Below, one piece after another: positions 1 to 10,032 of a DNA stretch of 64,000 nt; within the stretch, counting starts at the first letter, position 1; each line of letters begins with the position of its first letter. The position numbers were made by a program, and so were the translations under genes. The stretch lies in NCBI RefSeq assembly GCF_900457465.1, contig NZ_UAUU01000008.1, positions 248,001-312,000 on the forward strand, in the 5' to 3' direction. This stretch comes from Sphingobacterium multivorum. GTDB lineage: Bacteria > Bacteroidota > Bacteroidia > Sphingobacteriales > Sphingobacteriaceae. A model generated the notes under the pieces. That model did not search any database. It was given only the letters and a program-made list of their open reading frames with translations, and was not told the DNA's origin.

Positions 1-1127
1 AATCGCGGTAATAGCGTCCATTTTACTGATACTGGATGTTAAATATTGTCGGACACGGCTATTTTGGGAAAAGTTTACCTGTTTTCTTTCCATGGCACCG
101 TGTCGTTGTAATTTATTTTCCAGCGCGCTTCGATGTTCTGCAAATGCATTGAAATGCACCTTTTCCTGATGTAGGTAAAATTCAAGTAGAATTTCGAGCC
201 ATTCATAATCCAGGTGAGGTATTTTAAAATCTTTGCCACCGATGATTTCCATATGGAGCTCGGGAATTGGGATTTGGTTGGCATGGAGAAAAATTAAGCA
301 TGCCGAGTAATATTTCAAGTTATTATAGACCCAGTCGAGATCATCCATCGGGTTTAGCCATATCGGATGATTTTGGATCCCCTGAAGTACGATTTCGTCC
401 GTGCCTAATTCCTTAAATAGCTTAAGCATACTATCCCTGTAATCGGCAATAAACTGTCTTTCCTTTTCGCTGGGATTGGTGAAATAGATATAATCCTGAT
501 GCGGACATAGATCACCTTCAATGACAAGTTCGGGGACCGAAATTTCCGCATCTATGGGGCCGTTGAGGTCCATATAGCGCTGCCATTCTGTTGGAGAGAC
601 ATCGTAAGGGGAGTCGCTGTTAGGCCAACGATCGTCGGGTTCAGCTTTTTCTTGATATTAATTAATGTATGGCACCACTCATTTTTAAGATGGTGTGCTT
701 CGTCGACGACAATTGTACCAATTTTTTGGGATTTCAATCCTTTTAGGATAAGGTTAAGGTTTGAATCTGCTCCGTTTGGATCTTGATCACTGCAGGCAGC
801 ATGCATTCCCTGATAGGTCGCTACAGTGATAAATTTAGGATTTCGGATATCCCTAGAGATCCAGTCAGGCACGGTGTCCGATTGAAGAAAAAGTTCGCAA
901 AACCGTTGTATCCATTGGTTACGGATTGCACGTGTCGGTGAGAGAATTAGCGTTGGTTTATTGATGCGTATAGCAACTTCAAGCCCCAGGACCGTCTTAC
1001 CTGAGCCGGGAGGCGCCACCACATGTAAATGACCATCTTTAAGATGCTCCTGTAATTCCTCAAGTACCCGCAATTGGTACTTACGCCATGGATATTTGAA
1101 TTTAATTGCTTTAGGGTACTCAGTCAA
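1..1127 (-). pseudogene. DEAD/DEAH-box helicase, frameshifted, runs off the window
   Basis: The gene reads leftward from 1127 and is cut by the window edge, so its C-terminus is unknown. The first 173 residues carry an SF2 helicase core: Walker A APPGSGKT (residues 38-45), the DEAH box VVDEAHH (142-145) and motif III-like GLTATP. Right after GLTATP the frame is lost at a run of four G (plus strand 608-611). In the next frame the protein continues without a stop to position 1 (PYDVSPTEWQRYMDLNG and on). One missing base in that run explains it, so the native gene is probably intact. The role is ATP-dependent DNA or RNA remodelling; the substrate cannot be told. It resembles the N-terminal half of type III restriction/UvrB-like helicases, but no partner gene is visible. 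Confidence 0.8.
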
Positions 1128-1589
1128 TAGATTCGGATAATTTAAAATTTACACCATATTGCAGCGCAATATACCAATTTAGTTGCAAATACGATTTGCC
1201 GGAAAGGCTTGTGAAATTAACTCTATTGACCTCGAATGTAAGCGACTCACCTCTTGTACCCGAACAGTGCTATGTCCGTGCTTGATCTGTACAGCCTCCA
1301 AAAATAGGCTAGTTTTAAGCTCTGAATTTTAGCAAGATGTTCGTTAAAAGTGAATAATAGACGGGGGGATTTTGGCACCGTTTTTATCTGCTGTTAGGCT
1401 TATTGGAAGGCATAATAATTACTATTCGCCGAGATTGACTTTATATTCGTGTATCAGTCCCAGAAAATAACTTGATATCTTTGTAAGCTTACTTGAAGGA
1501 GTTGTCAATGCATAAACAAAACGTTATCTCGGTTATATTATTCATAAAACCAAGAAATCAGCAACAGCAATTATAAAATACGAAGTAAT
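1128..1589. other. Intergenic region between helicase and membrane protein
   Basis: About 460 bases between the divergent helicase and the 1590 gene. I see no coding frame with protein-like composition and no RNA gene. A perfect Bacteroidota -7 box, TATCTTTG, lies at 1476-1483 about 107 bases upstream of the 1590 start, but no TTG box sits at the right distance, so it is only a candidate promoter. Confidence 0.4.
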
Positions 1590-2048
1590 ATGGGAAAAAT
1601 TATATTCAGATTTTGGTTGGTTAATGTATTGATAAGTGTCGCGCTATTTGTACTGTACCGACTTGTTATCGCAGAGACGGATACGGCTGCTACGGGATTT
1701 CTCGAGACAATCATCGTTATTCTGGATATTATTGTCAATTTGGGTTTTTCAACAATTTATCTTTTCGCGGTGATTTTATGTTCCTTACTATTTTTTCTAA
1801 ATCATATCGAAAAAATTCGCCGTAATAAAGCATTATCGTTTTTGACATTTTCGGGAATACCGGCTGTTTGCCTGATCTTACTGATCATTTATATTTTGGT
1901 TGGATTTTATAGATATCATATGGTTCTTGACCCGTTAAAAATGCTGCTTCTGTTCTCCGTTATTTATCTAGCCAGCACCATCTTAGAATTTATCCTGTTC
2001 CGGAAAATAATCGAAAAACAGCAGGCTGACCCGAAAGTTCAGCAATAA
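1590..2048 (+). CDS. Hypothetical four-helix membrane protein
   Basis: A 152-residue protein not recognised as a named family. It shows four hydrophobic segments (roughly residues 5-27, 40-68, 82-106 and 115-138), joined by short loops with KIRRNK after the second helix, which suggests a polytopic inner-membrane protein with a short basic cytoplasmic tail ending QQADPKVQQ. It converges on the glycosylase gene, with only 14 bases between the two stops. The start codon is the first ATG of the frame and the leader is AT-rich without a Shine-Dalgarno motif. Function unknown. Confidence 0.6.
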   Translation: MGKIIFRFWLVNVLISVALFVLYRLVIAETDTAATGFLETIIVILDIIVNLGFSTIYLFAVILCSLLFFLNHIEKIRRNKALSFLTFSGIPAVCLILLIIYILVGFYRYHMVLDPLKMLLLFSVIYLASTILEFILFRKIIEKQQADPKVQQ

Positions 2049-2062
2049 ACCGCATTGTTATG

Positions 2063-2662
2063 TTATCCCTTCCTGGCGTATCTACTGTCCTTTACAAAAA
2101 AACGCAGGGGTAGGACTGCGTGCTCCTGAGCATAAGCGATACCGATTCGTGCTGCTTTTCCGATTTGTGCTGAACTGTATTTTATTCCCTGATCTTCAAT
2201 CCATATGCTATCACCGGTCAATAATGCGCCATTAAATGAGGCGTCAATTCCCAAAGCTTTAGCTGTAGATCCCGGTCCGTTGGAGAAGGAGGGTTTTTCG
2301 GGTCGCACAGGTCTCCGCAATGCCATTACGTCAATGCCAACCAACGGTTCAATCCCTCTAATTAGAACGCATTGGGGATCGTCTGCTCCAGAAGTCACAA
2401 TATTCAACAGATGGTGAATACCATAACAGAGGTATACATAGGCGACGCCACCTTCCTTGTACATCGGCTCGGTTCTCGATGTTCTCTTTCCGTTAAATGC
2501 ATGGGATGCTTTATCCATAATGCCAAAGTAAGCTTCGGTCTCGACAATTCTACCCGCTGTTACCAGGCCATCTTTTTGCGTATAGAGAACTTTTCCTAAC
2601 AGATCTTCCGCCAGGAATATGGTATTTGTATTAGTGTAATAAGATTGAGGTAGTTTAACCAT
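2063..2662 (-). CDS. mpg: DNA-3-methyladenine glycosylase (AAG/MPG family)
   Basis: Cleaves the N-glycosidic bond of alkylated or deaminated purines such as 3-methyladenine and hypoxanthine, opening base-excision repair in the cytoplasm. The 199-residue length fits the family. Family signatures are all present: RIVETEAYFG with the catalytic glutamate, KASHAFNGKRTSRTEPMY, GGVAYVYLCYGIHHLLN, VLIRGIEP and SNGPGSTAKALGI. The gene stands alone and converges on the membrane-protein gene at its 3' end. With AlkB (57335) and LigD (50207) the window holds three separate DNA-damage genes, but they are far apart and not co-transcribed. I find nothing broken in it. Confidence 0.95.
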   Translation of the reverse strand: MVKLPQSYYTNTNTIFLAEDLLGKVLYTQKDGLVTAGRIVETEAYFGIMDKASHAFNGKRTSRTEPMYKEGGVAYVYLCYGIHHLLNIVTSGADDPQCVLIRGIEPLVGIDVMALRRPVRPEKPSFSNGPGSTAKALGIDASFNGALLTGDSIWIEDQGIKYSSAQIGKAARIGIAYAQEHAVLPLRFFVKDSRYARKG

Positions 2663-2887
2663 TTTTTATCCTTCTAACTGTCAACGATTATGTTCGTCGC
2701 ATGACGGTGATTAAATATAGAGAAAATCATTTGATTCGCTATTCATTAGCCAATCAAATGATTTCAGGGCTTATATTCAGGAGCAGATGAAAAGCCTGTT
2801 TATCTTAATTTTCGTGTTTCCTTAGCAGATGTTATTGGTAAGACGGCACAGTTTGACAAACAATAAGTACAGTGTATGTTGTGTGGA

Positions 2888-3757
2888 TTATTTTAAAAAG
2901 CTATTCAGATAACCTAAAATGCTACCAGTTTGACCTATCAGGCTGACGTGGCTTTGTCCTGGGATAATAGCTAATTGGGACTTCGGCATTTGTCCAAAGT
3001 CACCAACTACTTCACCGCCCAATAATTGATATGTTTTTACCAGCTCGATCTTGTCTAGACCGTCGTTGTCTCCAGCAATCAAGAGTACAGGTGAAGATAT
3101 TTTGGCAATATTTGCGTCTCCCAGATCATATGGTTGCTGTGCCAATGAGATCATCTGTTCCAAAAATTTTGTCCACTTTGTTTTGTCGGGAGCAACGGCT
3201 TCATAGGCTTGCTGCATCGGACTATTTTCAAATAGTGCTGGTTTCATGTTCTGGAAGGCTTTGTTAATTTCCGGCATCCATCCCTTACTTTTATAGGTAG
3301 CAGAAATAATGACTAATTCATCTAAGCGCTTCGGATACTGAATGGCAAATTGGTAGGCTACTGCCCCTCCATAGCTGTAGCCAAGCACTGCAGCGTGTTC
3401 AATTTTCAGATAATCCATCACTTTGGCAACATCAGCTGCAAGTATGGCGTGGTCAAATTTTCTATCAGAATAGGGTGAATGGCCATGGCCCTGCAACTCA
3501 ATGGCGATGACTTTCCTGTTTTTTGACAGTTCGGGTATGAGCTGACTCCAGTTTGTGCTGATGGTCATAAAAGCGCCGTGTAATAATACAATCGGTTTTC
3601 CAGTACCATAAACTTCATAATATACCTTGCTGTCCTTAAGGTGTACTAAACCTTGAGCCGAGGGTTTAATTTGGGCATAAGATTGCATAACAGTAATCAT
3701 CATAATGATATAAAGTAATGATTTAAAAATAGTATTGGTTTTGATACGTGTGTTCAT
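2888..3757 (-). CDS. Exported alpha/beta-fold hydrolase
   Basis: A serine hydrolase of the alpha/beta fold; the substrate is unknown. I place the start at the Met at 3757, because the protein then begins with a signal peptide (MNTRIKTNTIFKSLLYIIMM) ending near SYAQ; an upstream ATG at 3793 would add 12 residues before it. The oxyanion motif is HGAF, the nucleophile elbow is GYSYGG, the acid is in AGDNDG and the catalytic histidine in GQSHVSL, so the triad is complete. The signal peptide predicts a periplasmic location. It is isolated: about 200 bases separate it from neighbours on either side. Confidence 0.88.
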   Translation of the reverse strand: MNTRIKTNTIFKSLLYIIMMITVMQSYAQIKPSAQGLVHLKDSKVYYEVYGTGKPIVLLHGAFMTISTNWSQLIPELSKNRKVIAIELQGHGHSPYSDRKFDHAILAADVAKVMDYLKIEHAAVLGYSYGGAVAYQFAIQYPKRLDELVIISATYKSKGWMPEINKAFQNMKPALFENSPMQQAYEAVAPDKTKWTKFLEQMISLAQQPYDLGDANIAKISSPVLLIAGDNDGLDKIELVKTYQLLGGEVVGDFGQMPKSQLAIIPGQSHVSLIGQTGSILGYLNSFLK

Positions 3758-3943
3758 AACGAATTTATTTAAAATGTACATGACAAATATCATTACGATT
3801 TCCCAGGAAAATACTGTGGAAATACGACAAATATAGGGGCGATTGCGTCAGAAACGCGAGCAGACAGTTCGGTAAAAAAAGATCGGAGCGCGATAATACC
3901 CGAGGGGAGGATTTCGTATCGTTGGGGCAGTTGAGGTGTAATT

Positions 3944-3981
3944 AAAAAAGACAGGGACCAATATCCTATACCAGCCCCTGT
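3944..3981 (-). terminator. Rho-independent terminator of the DUF4142 gene
   Basis: On the minus strand, just after the DUF4142 stop codon, ACAGGG and CCCTGT form a stem around an 18-19-base loop, followed by CTTTTTT. This is the expected position for the terminator of the upstream lipoprotein gene. Confidence 0.65.
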
Positions 3982-3990
3982 GTTTTGCTA

Positions 3991-4587
3991 TTATTTCAAC
4001 TTATCTTTTACACTTTTAGCATGATCTAGGTGGTTTCTAAGTGTTGGTAGAGTTTTATCTACAAACGCTTTCAGCTCGGTATCTTTAAGATTTTTACTAG
4101 CGTCCTCAAACAGCTTGATATCCTTTTCATGGTCTTTAACCATATCTTCGATATACGATTTATCGAAGTCTCCGGGCGACTTTTTGGACAATTCATCCTT
4201 CAAATTTTGCTCATCTGTACCCAAGGTGGCTGGTAGCGTGATATTTTTTGCTTGTGCAAGCGTTGCAAGTTCATCATTTGCTTTGGAATGATCTCTAATC
4301 ATCATTTCGCCGAAGGCTTTTACATCCAGATGCTGGCCTTTTTCCTTTGCCAGTTTTCCAAGTTCTACCTCAGCCATGCCACCGTTCGCTGCTTCAGTAA
4401 CGAATTTTGCATCGTCTTCACTGACAGCAACAGGCGTCGTTGCCGTATTATTATCGTCTATGTTTTCTGGTGCTTTTGTTTCGTTGATACTGTCCGCTGT
4501 TTTTTTGCTGTCGTTATTTGCATTGCCGCAACTTTGGACAGCAACAATAGAAAATGCAATTGCTAGGGTCAAAAATATTCTTTTCAT
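3991..4587 (-). CDS. DUF4142 domain lipoprotein
   Basis: A predicted lipoprotein of about 198 residues. The chosen start at 4587 (13 codons inside the longest frame) gives a clean signal: MKRIFLTLAIAFSIVAV followed by the lipobox VQSC. After an Asn/Asp/Thr-rich linker the DUF4142 domain fills residues ~60-198; it is a helical ferritin-like bundle with family-typical stretches such as FVTEAANGGMAEVELG, FGEMMIRDHSKAN and LPTLRNHLDHAK. DUF4142 proteins are widespread in Bacteroidota and Proteobacteria as exported proteins of unknown biochemical role, often stress-related. It has its own terminator and seems monocistronic. Confidence 0.9.
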   Translation of the reverse strand: MKRIFLTLAIAFSIVAVQSCGNANNDSKKTADSINETKAPENIDDNNTATTPVAVSEDDAKFVTEAANGGMAEVELGKLAKEKGQHLDVKAFGEMMIRDHSKANDELATLAQAKNITLPATLGTDEQNLKDELSKKSPGDFDKSYIEDMVKDHEKDIKLFEDASKNLKDTELKAFVDKTLPTLRNHLDHAKSVKDKLK

Positions 4588-4675
4588 GATCTTATGAGTT
4601 TTGATTTCTAGATAAACAGTGGTCAAAACAGTATCGTTTCAAAAAAATGACCAACGCAACTATCTCATATTACAT

Positions 4676-5173
4676 TCACGTGTTTTTTAGCTTCAAAAAT
4701 TTAATAGTGATACCCAGCTGACCCAGGTGGTAAAAATCGTGATGGATAAGGCCTGTCAGGAGGTATTTGAGGTTATGCGGGAAATCAGGATTCGTATGTT
4801 TATAGGGTTGCTCGAGGAAGGAATCGTCTTTGCCGTTGAGAAAGTGAATAACGTGTCGCTGACTATCCCAGAAATCTTCCAACAGCTTTTTCCAGCCTGT
4901 TGTCTTCAGTTCGTCATTCGTTCGCCAATTCCTAGCTTCGTTCATTTCGAGTCCCCGTGGATTTCCCTTCAAACGGCTTAGAACCTCCTTACGCCATTCA
5001 ATGAGATGCGACATCAGTTCCGCTACACTGTGCATTTCTGGGATAGGACGCTCATAAACAGATGATTCGCTCACCGTAGCTAATTTTTTTTCAAAATTTT
5101 CATCGATCCATAGATCGGCGTGCTCCACATCCTTTAATTGCTGAATGATATCTTTTATCAGAATAGTGCTCAT
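4676..5173 (-). CDS. DinB-family putative metal-dependent enzyme
   Basis: A 165-residue DinB_2-type four-helix bundle protein. The metal-binding histidines of the family are recognisable: one in the first helix pair (SVAELMSHLIEWRKE) and two near the end (LIHHDFYHLGQLG). DinB proteins include thiol transferases that use bacillithiol or mycothiol and others of unknown role, so a specific reaction cannot be assigned. Cytoplasmic, with no signal peptide. It lies downstream of nothing obvious and upstream of the DUF4142 lipoprotein on the same strand, with a 100-base gap. Confidence 0.85.
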   Translation of the reverse strand: MSTILIKDIIQQLKDVEHADLWIDENFEKKLATVSESSVYERPIPEMHSVAELMSHLIEWRKEVLSRLKGNPRGLEMNEARNWRTNDELKTTGWKKLLEDFWDSQRHVIHFLNGKDDSFLEQPYKHTNPDFPHNLKYLLTGLIHHDFYHLGQLGITIKFLKLKNT

Positions 5174-5466
5174 AATGACTTAGTTTTAAAATGATTAAGT
5201 TTGAGATTTTAGAAAGTAAAGAGAACTATACAGGAATTAGTTTTAACCAATTGTGTATTCGTTTAAAATGCTAACATCGTACTGAAGAATTCCAGCTAGC
5301 AACGCTGGAATAGTTGCGGAGTGAAAAGGTTCTAGTTAGGATGTAATCAGTAGACAAACTATTATTTGCCGAATCTTGTCCTTCTATCGAGATTCCCTAG
5401 GAAAGGCAATCGCTTTATGATCCGGGCTTATACTCGCGTTTTATGGTCTCGAACACTCGTATTGAA

Positions 5467-5898
5467 ATGGCTGATCAAAGATCCACAGCACGTCTGTCTA
5501 TCAATCAATTAATGAAACAGGCTAAATTGTTAGAATCCGAAGGCAAATTGGAGGATGCTGTCAAAAACTATCATACAGTTATCGCAAAGGATAAGCTGCA
5601 TACCGCTGCATATAATCGGCTCATGATTGTATATCATAGGCAGAAAATGTACAAGAAAGAGCTAAGTACCATAAAGAAGGCGCTCGCCGCCTATGAAAAT
5701 GATCTGTTGAAAGATCAGCGCAAATGGAAGAAGCTGAACGGTGGGTCAGCGGACTTAAGTCAGCGTTTGGCTAAAGTACTGGGATTAATGCAGGAGGATG
5801 GCCTTCCAAGATATGAAGAACCGCAAGTCATGGCCTGGAGAAAGCGTTTGGGAAAGATAGAGCAATCTATCAAAAAGGCAAAAGGTGTAAAGACCTAG
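5467..5898 (+). CDS. TPR-repeat protein
   Basis: A small cytoplasmic protein of about 143 residues from the Met at 5467 (an upstream ATG at 5443 would add eight residues). A tetratricopeptide repeat is visible in LMKQAKLLESEGKLEDAVKNYHTVIAKD followed by a second helical pair around AYNRLMIVYHRQKMYKKELSTIKKAL. The C-terminal part is Lys/Arg-rich and helical. TPRs mediate protein contacts; no catalytic motif is present. The pyrophosphatase follows after about 110 bases on the same strand, so co-transcription is possible but unproven. Confidence 0.65.
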   Translation: MADQRSTARLSINQLMKQAKLLESEGKLEDAVKNYHTVIAKDKLHTAAYNRLMIVYHRQKMYKKELSTIKKALAAYENDLLKDQRKWKKLNGGSADLSQRLAKVLGLMQEDGLPRYEEPQVMAWRKRLGKIEQSIKKAKGVKT

Positions 5899-6006
5899 AC
5901 GCTTTAAATTTGTTATAAAATCGTAAACGAAATTGTAGATGCTACTGTTCACTATAAAACTCATTAGTTTTAATAAGTCGATATTGAGCCGAAACCCATT
6001 TTATAA

Positions 6007-6813
6007 ATGACGATGAAATACATATTCTGCACGGTTGAAACACCCAAAAATTCAAATGCTAAATACAACTATGAGCCAAAATGTGGCGGATTTGTTCTAG
6101 CAAAATACCTTCCTTTGGGCTCAGTTTTCCCCTATGATTTCGGTTTTATCCCAGGCACGGTAGGAGAGGATGGTGACCCTTTGGATATTATCGTTATTTC
6201 GGAACAAGGGACGTTTCCTGGCTGTATATTGAAATGCAGAATAATTGGTGCAATAAAGGCGATACAGCAAAATAAAGATGGCGACACTGTAGAAAATGAC
6301 CGGTTTTTGGTTGTGCCAGAGGCTTCAGCCGTCTTTGGTCACATTCATCGTGTCGCCCAATTGCCTGAAACCGTGCTCGATGAACTGCAACAGTTCTTCA
6401 TAAATTATAATAAACAGGAAGGCAAAAATTTCCAGCCTTTGAAAATTCTAAGTGCTAAAGATGCATGTAAGGCAATAGAAAAAGCAAAAAGTAACAGTCA
6501 GCCCATCAAAAAAATTGAACTTTTTCTTCCACTCTACGATGCGTCGGGAACACCCTTCTCCGCTCAACTATTTCAGGATATTGGTAAGCAGCTCATTAAA
6601 GACTTTGGCGGGATAACAGCTTATACGCGTGCCCCTGCCATTGGTATATGGATCGATCCTAAAAAACAGCCAATTAAAGACGAGAATGTGGTTTATGAAA
6701 TCATGGTTGCTGAAATCGACCATGCCTACTGGAAACAATTCAAGAAAAAACTTGAAATACAATTTGCCCAGAAAGAGTTAGTTATTAGACAAAGTGAGGT
6801 CGGGCTGCTCTAG
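6007..6813 (+). CDS. ppa: Family I inorganic pyrophosphatase with extra C-terminal domain
   Basis: Hydrolyses pyrophosphate to phosphate in the cytoplasm. Residues 1-160 are a family I soluble PPase: VFPYDFGFIPGT matches the conserved YP-(CN)YGYI region, and EDGDPLDIIV carries the signature DGDPxD that binds metal and pyrophosphate; NDRFLVVP follows. The usual length is ~175-220 residues; here a further ~105 residues follow a Lys-rich linker (KAKSNSQPIKK). That tail (LFLPLYDASGTPFSAQLF, FGGITAYTRAPAIGIW, VYEIMVAEIDHAYWKQF) looks like a small stand-alone protein family I know only as uncharacterised. The fusion makes a 268-residue protein. The catalytic half looks functional. Confidence 0.87.
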   Translation: MTMKYIFCTVETPKNSNAKYNYEPKCGGFVLAKYLPLGSVFPYDFGFIPGTVGEDGDPLDIIVISEQGTFPGCILKCRIIGAIKAIQQNKDGDTVENDRFLVVPEASAVFGHIHRVAQLPETVLDELQQFFINYNKQEGKNFQPLKILSAKDACKAIEKAKSNSQPIKKIELFLPLYDASGTPFSAQLFQDIGKQLIKDFGGITAYTRAPAIGIWIDPKKQPIKDENVVYEIMVAEIDHAYWKQFKKKLEIQFAQKELVIRQSEVGLL

Positions 6814-6935
6814 TCGGTATATTAATACTGTAGATCTGCTGGAATGTAGATCTAGTAGGCTTATAGATTTATTTAGTTTGAAGCGTAGGTGAACGGAAAA
6901 TCAGAATAGAAAATAGATCCCTTATCCTTGGCGCT

Positions 6936-8736
6936 TTAAACGTGTATCTGTGAACCATGTTTTCGCAGGATTTCTGCGACCAAATATAGGCCGATGCCAA
7001 ATCCAGATATGTTAGAAGTATTTAGGTTATCCACCCGATAGAATGATTTAAAAATATTTTTTTGATGTTTGGGCTCGATTCCAATCCCTTCATCCTGAAC
7101 ATATATACGTACTTTTTCGCCTATTATCTGCGTGCCAATAATAATCGTTCCGCCGTGGGGAGAGTATTTTATGGCATTGTTAAGTAAGTTGGCAAAAACC
7201 TGATCCATTTTGGGCCAGTCAGCTAAAATATGAACGGTAGGATCGCAACGCAGTTCAATGCTGTGCCGATTCGTTTCCAAATCATTAATACAGTCTCGCA
7301 TTAATTTGTCAAGCTGAAAAATGGTTTGGTGAAGTTGCAATTTTCCTTCGTCTACCTCCGTTATACTTAGAAAATCCGCAATCATGAGCATCATTTTTCT
7401 TACTTGGGATTCGATCTTAGTTCCTATCTGGGCACTTTTTTCACCAAATATAGTTGCATGCTGTTGCATCATCTGCGCACTCATCAAGACTGTGGTGAGC
7501 GGTGTTTTGAGTTCGTGGCTTGCTACGGATATAAACGTATTTTTTCGCTTCTCTTCCTGCTTTTTTTCGCTGATATCCCTTGCAATTTTTGATACACCAA
7601 TGATCTCGCCGAGATCGTTTTTTATGGGGGATATCGTCAGCGACAAATCGACCAATTTGCCTGATTTTGTCTGCCGAACAGTTTCAAAATGCTTGATGGA
7701 ATGTCCCATGCGCATTCGCCCCAGGATATAATCTTCTTCAGAATGCCTATCTCGTGGAATTAATTTTAGGATGGACTGACCGATCATTTCCGCATTTGAA
7801 TAGCCAAAAAGATTCGTCGCAGCGTCGTTCCAGCTGGTTATAATACCGTCTAGTGTCTTTCCGATAATCGCATCGTAGGATGAGTTAACAATGGCTGCGA
7901 GTTCGGCACTTTTTTCTGTCGCTTTTTTCTGATCTGTCACATCCATAAGCGCTCCGATAATCCTGCGCGATTCTTTGCTGCCGCTAAAGAAAGCCGATCC
8001 CGTGATTTTTACAAAGGCAATCCCATGTGTGATAGGTCTTATAATGCGGCAGGTAAACTCAAAATGGCCGTCCATTTTATTTTCGCTCAGCCCTCTCATT
8101 TGCTGGAAAATAGCGGGTTGATCTTCCGGATGGATGAGCGTTATCATCGCTTCTTTCTTTTGGATTGGGGCAGAAAGTTCCAAAATTTCTTGAGCCTGTG
8201 GGGAAAGTTGAACTATTCCTTTCGCAGCGTCCCAATCCCAGGTCCCAAGTCCGGTAGAGGCGATGGCAAGGCGAAGTCGCTCTTCCTTCTCCTGCAGGAT
8301 TGCTGTGAGTTTATCTCTTCTTTTTTCTGCAAGTACGGCTTCCGTAACATCTTTGGTAAAACACATCGAATGGACAAATTCGTCATCCTTCATCAAAGCA
8401 CTGGAATTTATAACAACATGCTTTATATCTCCATTTTTGCACCTCAGACTTTGCTGGATAATCCTCCACACGTTGATTATTTAAAAGCATGTGTAGGATT
8501 TTCGAAATGGTATCCTGATCTGTGTGAAAGTCTGCAATGGGGAAACCAATATATTCTTCCTTACGATAACCAAGAAGGTCAAGTTCAGCTTGATTGGCCC
8601 AAATAATAACCCCTTCCCGGTTAACCCAATGTAGTGCTAGAGATGCACTGTCGATAAAGTCAGTTAGTTCAGTAATCCGGTTGTTGAGCTCGAGATTTTC
8701 AATTCGTAATTGTTCTATTTGTTCGGAGCTGTTCAT
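6936..8736 (-). pseudogene. Multi-PAS sensor histidine kinase, frameshifted and missing its tail
   Basis: A cytoplasmic sensor kinase with no membrane segment. The first frame (from 8736) holds a helical start and PAS domain 1; the frame is lost near 8452 (one surplus base at AGCAAAGTCTG) and continues as PAS 2 (~GTWDWDAAKG) and PAS 3 (AIIGKTLDGIITSWN), then HisKA with the phospho-acceptor in SVASHELKTPL, and a HATPase with NLLNNAIKYSP, DEGIGIEP and FGIGLY. An in-frame TAA at 6936-6938 ends the protein after GSQIHV; reading through it gives SAKDKGSIFYSDFPF to a second stop at 6873, the typical end of the HATPase fold. So one indel and one nonsense change separate this from an intact kinase. 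No response regulator is adjacent. Confidence 0.85.
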
Positions 8737-8965
8737 AAAGATGTCGTATGGTGTTATAAAGACAATTATATGGATATAAAACTACTTTAAAAAAGGTAAA
8801 AGTACGGGTCATCTTAATGATAAATAACAAAAATCGCACTAAACCATGTTTGAAGCTATTTAAAGCAAACAAAAATTGGGTGACGGCAGTTTGAAAATAA
8901 TAGTATCGAATAATTTTAAGTATAATATTTCATGGCGGACAGCAAAAAATAGAGGCTATTATATC

Positions 8966-9770
8966 ATGGACAATAATAAAACATCAATTTACAGTGCCCT
9001 TGCTGCCAATCTACTGATAGCGCTGACCAAATTTATCGCCGAATCTTTTACCAACAGTTCTTCTATGATTTCTGAAGGAATTCATTCCACAGTTGATACG
9101 GCTAATCAGCTGTTGATATTATATGGATTGAAACGTAGTAAAAAGGCGCCCGACCAGTCTCATCCTTTTGGTTATGGAAAAGAGCTTTATTTTTGGTCCT
9201 TTGTGGTTTCTATTCTCATATTCGGTTTGGGTGGAGCGCTGTCCATCTATCAGGGAGTGATGCATATACGGGAGCCCGAATTGATGAAAGATCCTTTCTG
9301 GAATTATATCGTCTTGATTCTCTCGCTTATTTTTTGAGGGTACTTCTTTTATTATTGCTGTAAAAGCATTCAACAAAACCCGAAAGGGGGTTGGCTGGTG
9401 GGATGCGATCATTAAAAGCAAAGACCCCTCCAGTTTTCTTGTTGTTTTTGAGGATGGAGCAGCAGTGGCGGGACTATTGATTGTCATGATCCTCATGTCG
9501 CTAAGCCATTCCCTGCAGATTCCCGAATTGGATGGATTAGCTTCTGTAATTGTTGGGGTGCTGTTGGTTTTTGTTTCGTTTATTCTCGCCAGGGAAAGTC
9601 TGAGCTTGCTGTCTACCTATCAGTCTCCTGAAGACGTTATATTGATGCTTATCATTGATTTTAAGGATGATCTTGATACAGAATATATTACCGAAGCAAT
9701 TACCCGCATCCGTACACGCATTAAAACCGAATTTCAATTTATCCATTATGTCATTATCCAACCAGAATAA
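8966..9770 (+). pseudogene. Cation diffusion facilitator (CDF) transporter, one frameshift
   Basis: An inner-membrane divalent-metal/proton antiporter of the CDF family (Zn, Fe, Co or Mn; specificity not readable). The start at 8966 is the first Met before DNNKTSIYSALAANLL. Helix 2 has the metal-site motif SEGIHSTVDTANQ, and the family HPFGYGKELYFW follows. At 9331-9336 a run of six T makes a premature TGA after SLIF; with five T the frame continues EGTSFIIAVKAFN through EDGAAVAGLLIV (second metal-site helix) to the C-terminal cytoplasmic domain ending at 9770. The protein would be ~267 residues, the usual CDF length. A homopolymer error is the likely cause. Confidence 0.87.
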
Positions 9771-10032
9771 ATATTAAACGCCAATTAACCTTGATAGCTA
9801 TTTTAATAGCAGTGGCTTCGTTTTGAAAGTGAGCTTTTGCAAGGACATCGCGGGGGGCTTATGCCAAGATTGCAAAGAACACAGCGTTGGCTAGCACAGT
9901 AAAATGTAGCGTTGGGCTATCTTTAGGATGGATAACCGAGTTTCGGAACTTTATCGAAAAATTATGTAAGAAGTAGAAGAATGACAATGTAAACGTGTAA
10001 GTTTGTAGATCACCAATATTAAATTTAAGGTT

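Noticed and set aside
75..284. Short open frame on the minus strand as a separate gene
   Set aside because: The neighbouring frame over the same bases is continuous helicase sequence from 1 to about 608, so this frame is a shadow.
8025..8606. 193-codon open frame on the plus strand
   Set aside because: It is antisense to the PAS histidine kinase, has no family features and poor composition.
9331..9336. Programmed ribosomal frameshifting in the CDF gene
   Set aside because: Similar breaks occur in more than a dozen unrelated genes here, without shared slippery motifs or stimulators; sequence error is simpler.
9771..10032. RNA gene or riboswitch before the SPFH gene
   Set aside because: Only weak local pairing; no tRNA cloverleaf or known riboswitch core could be recognised.
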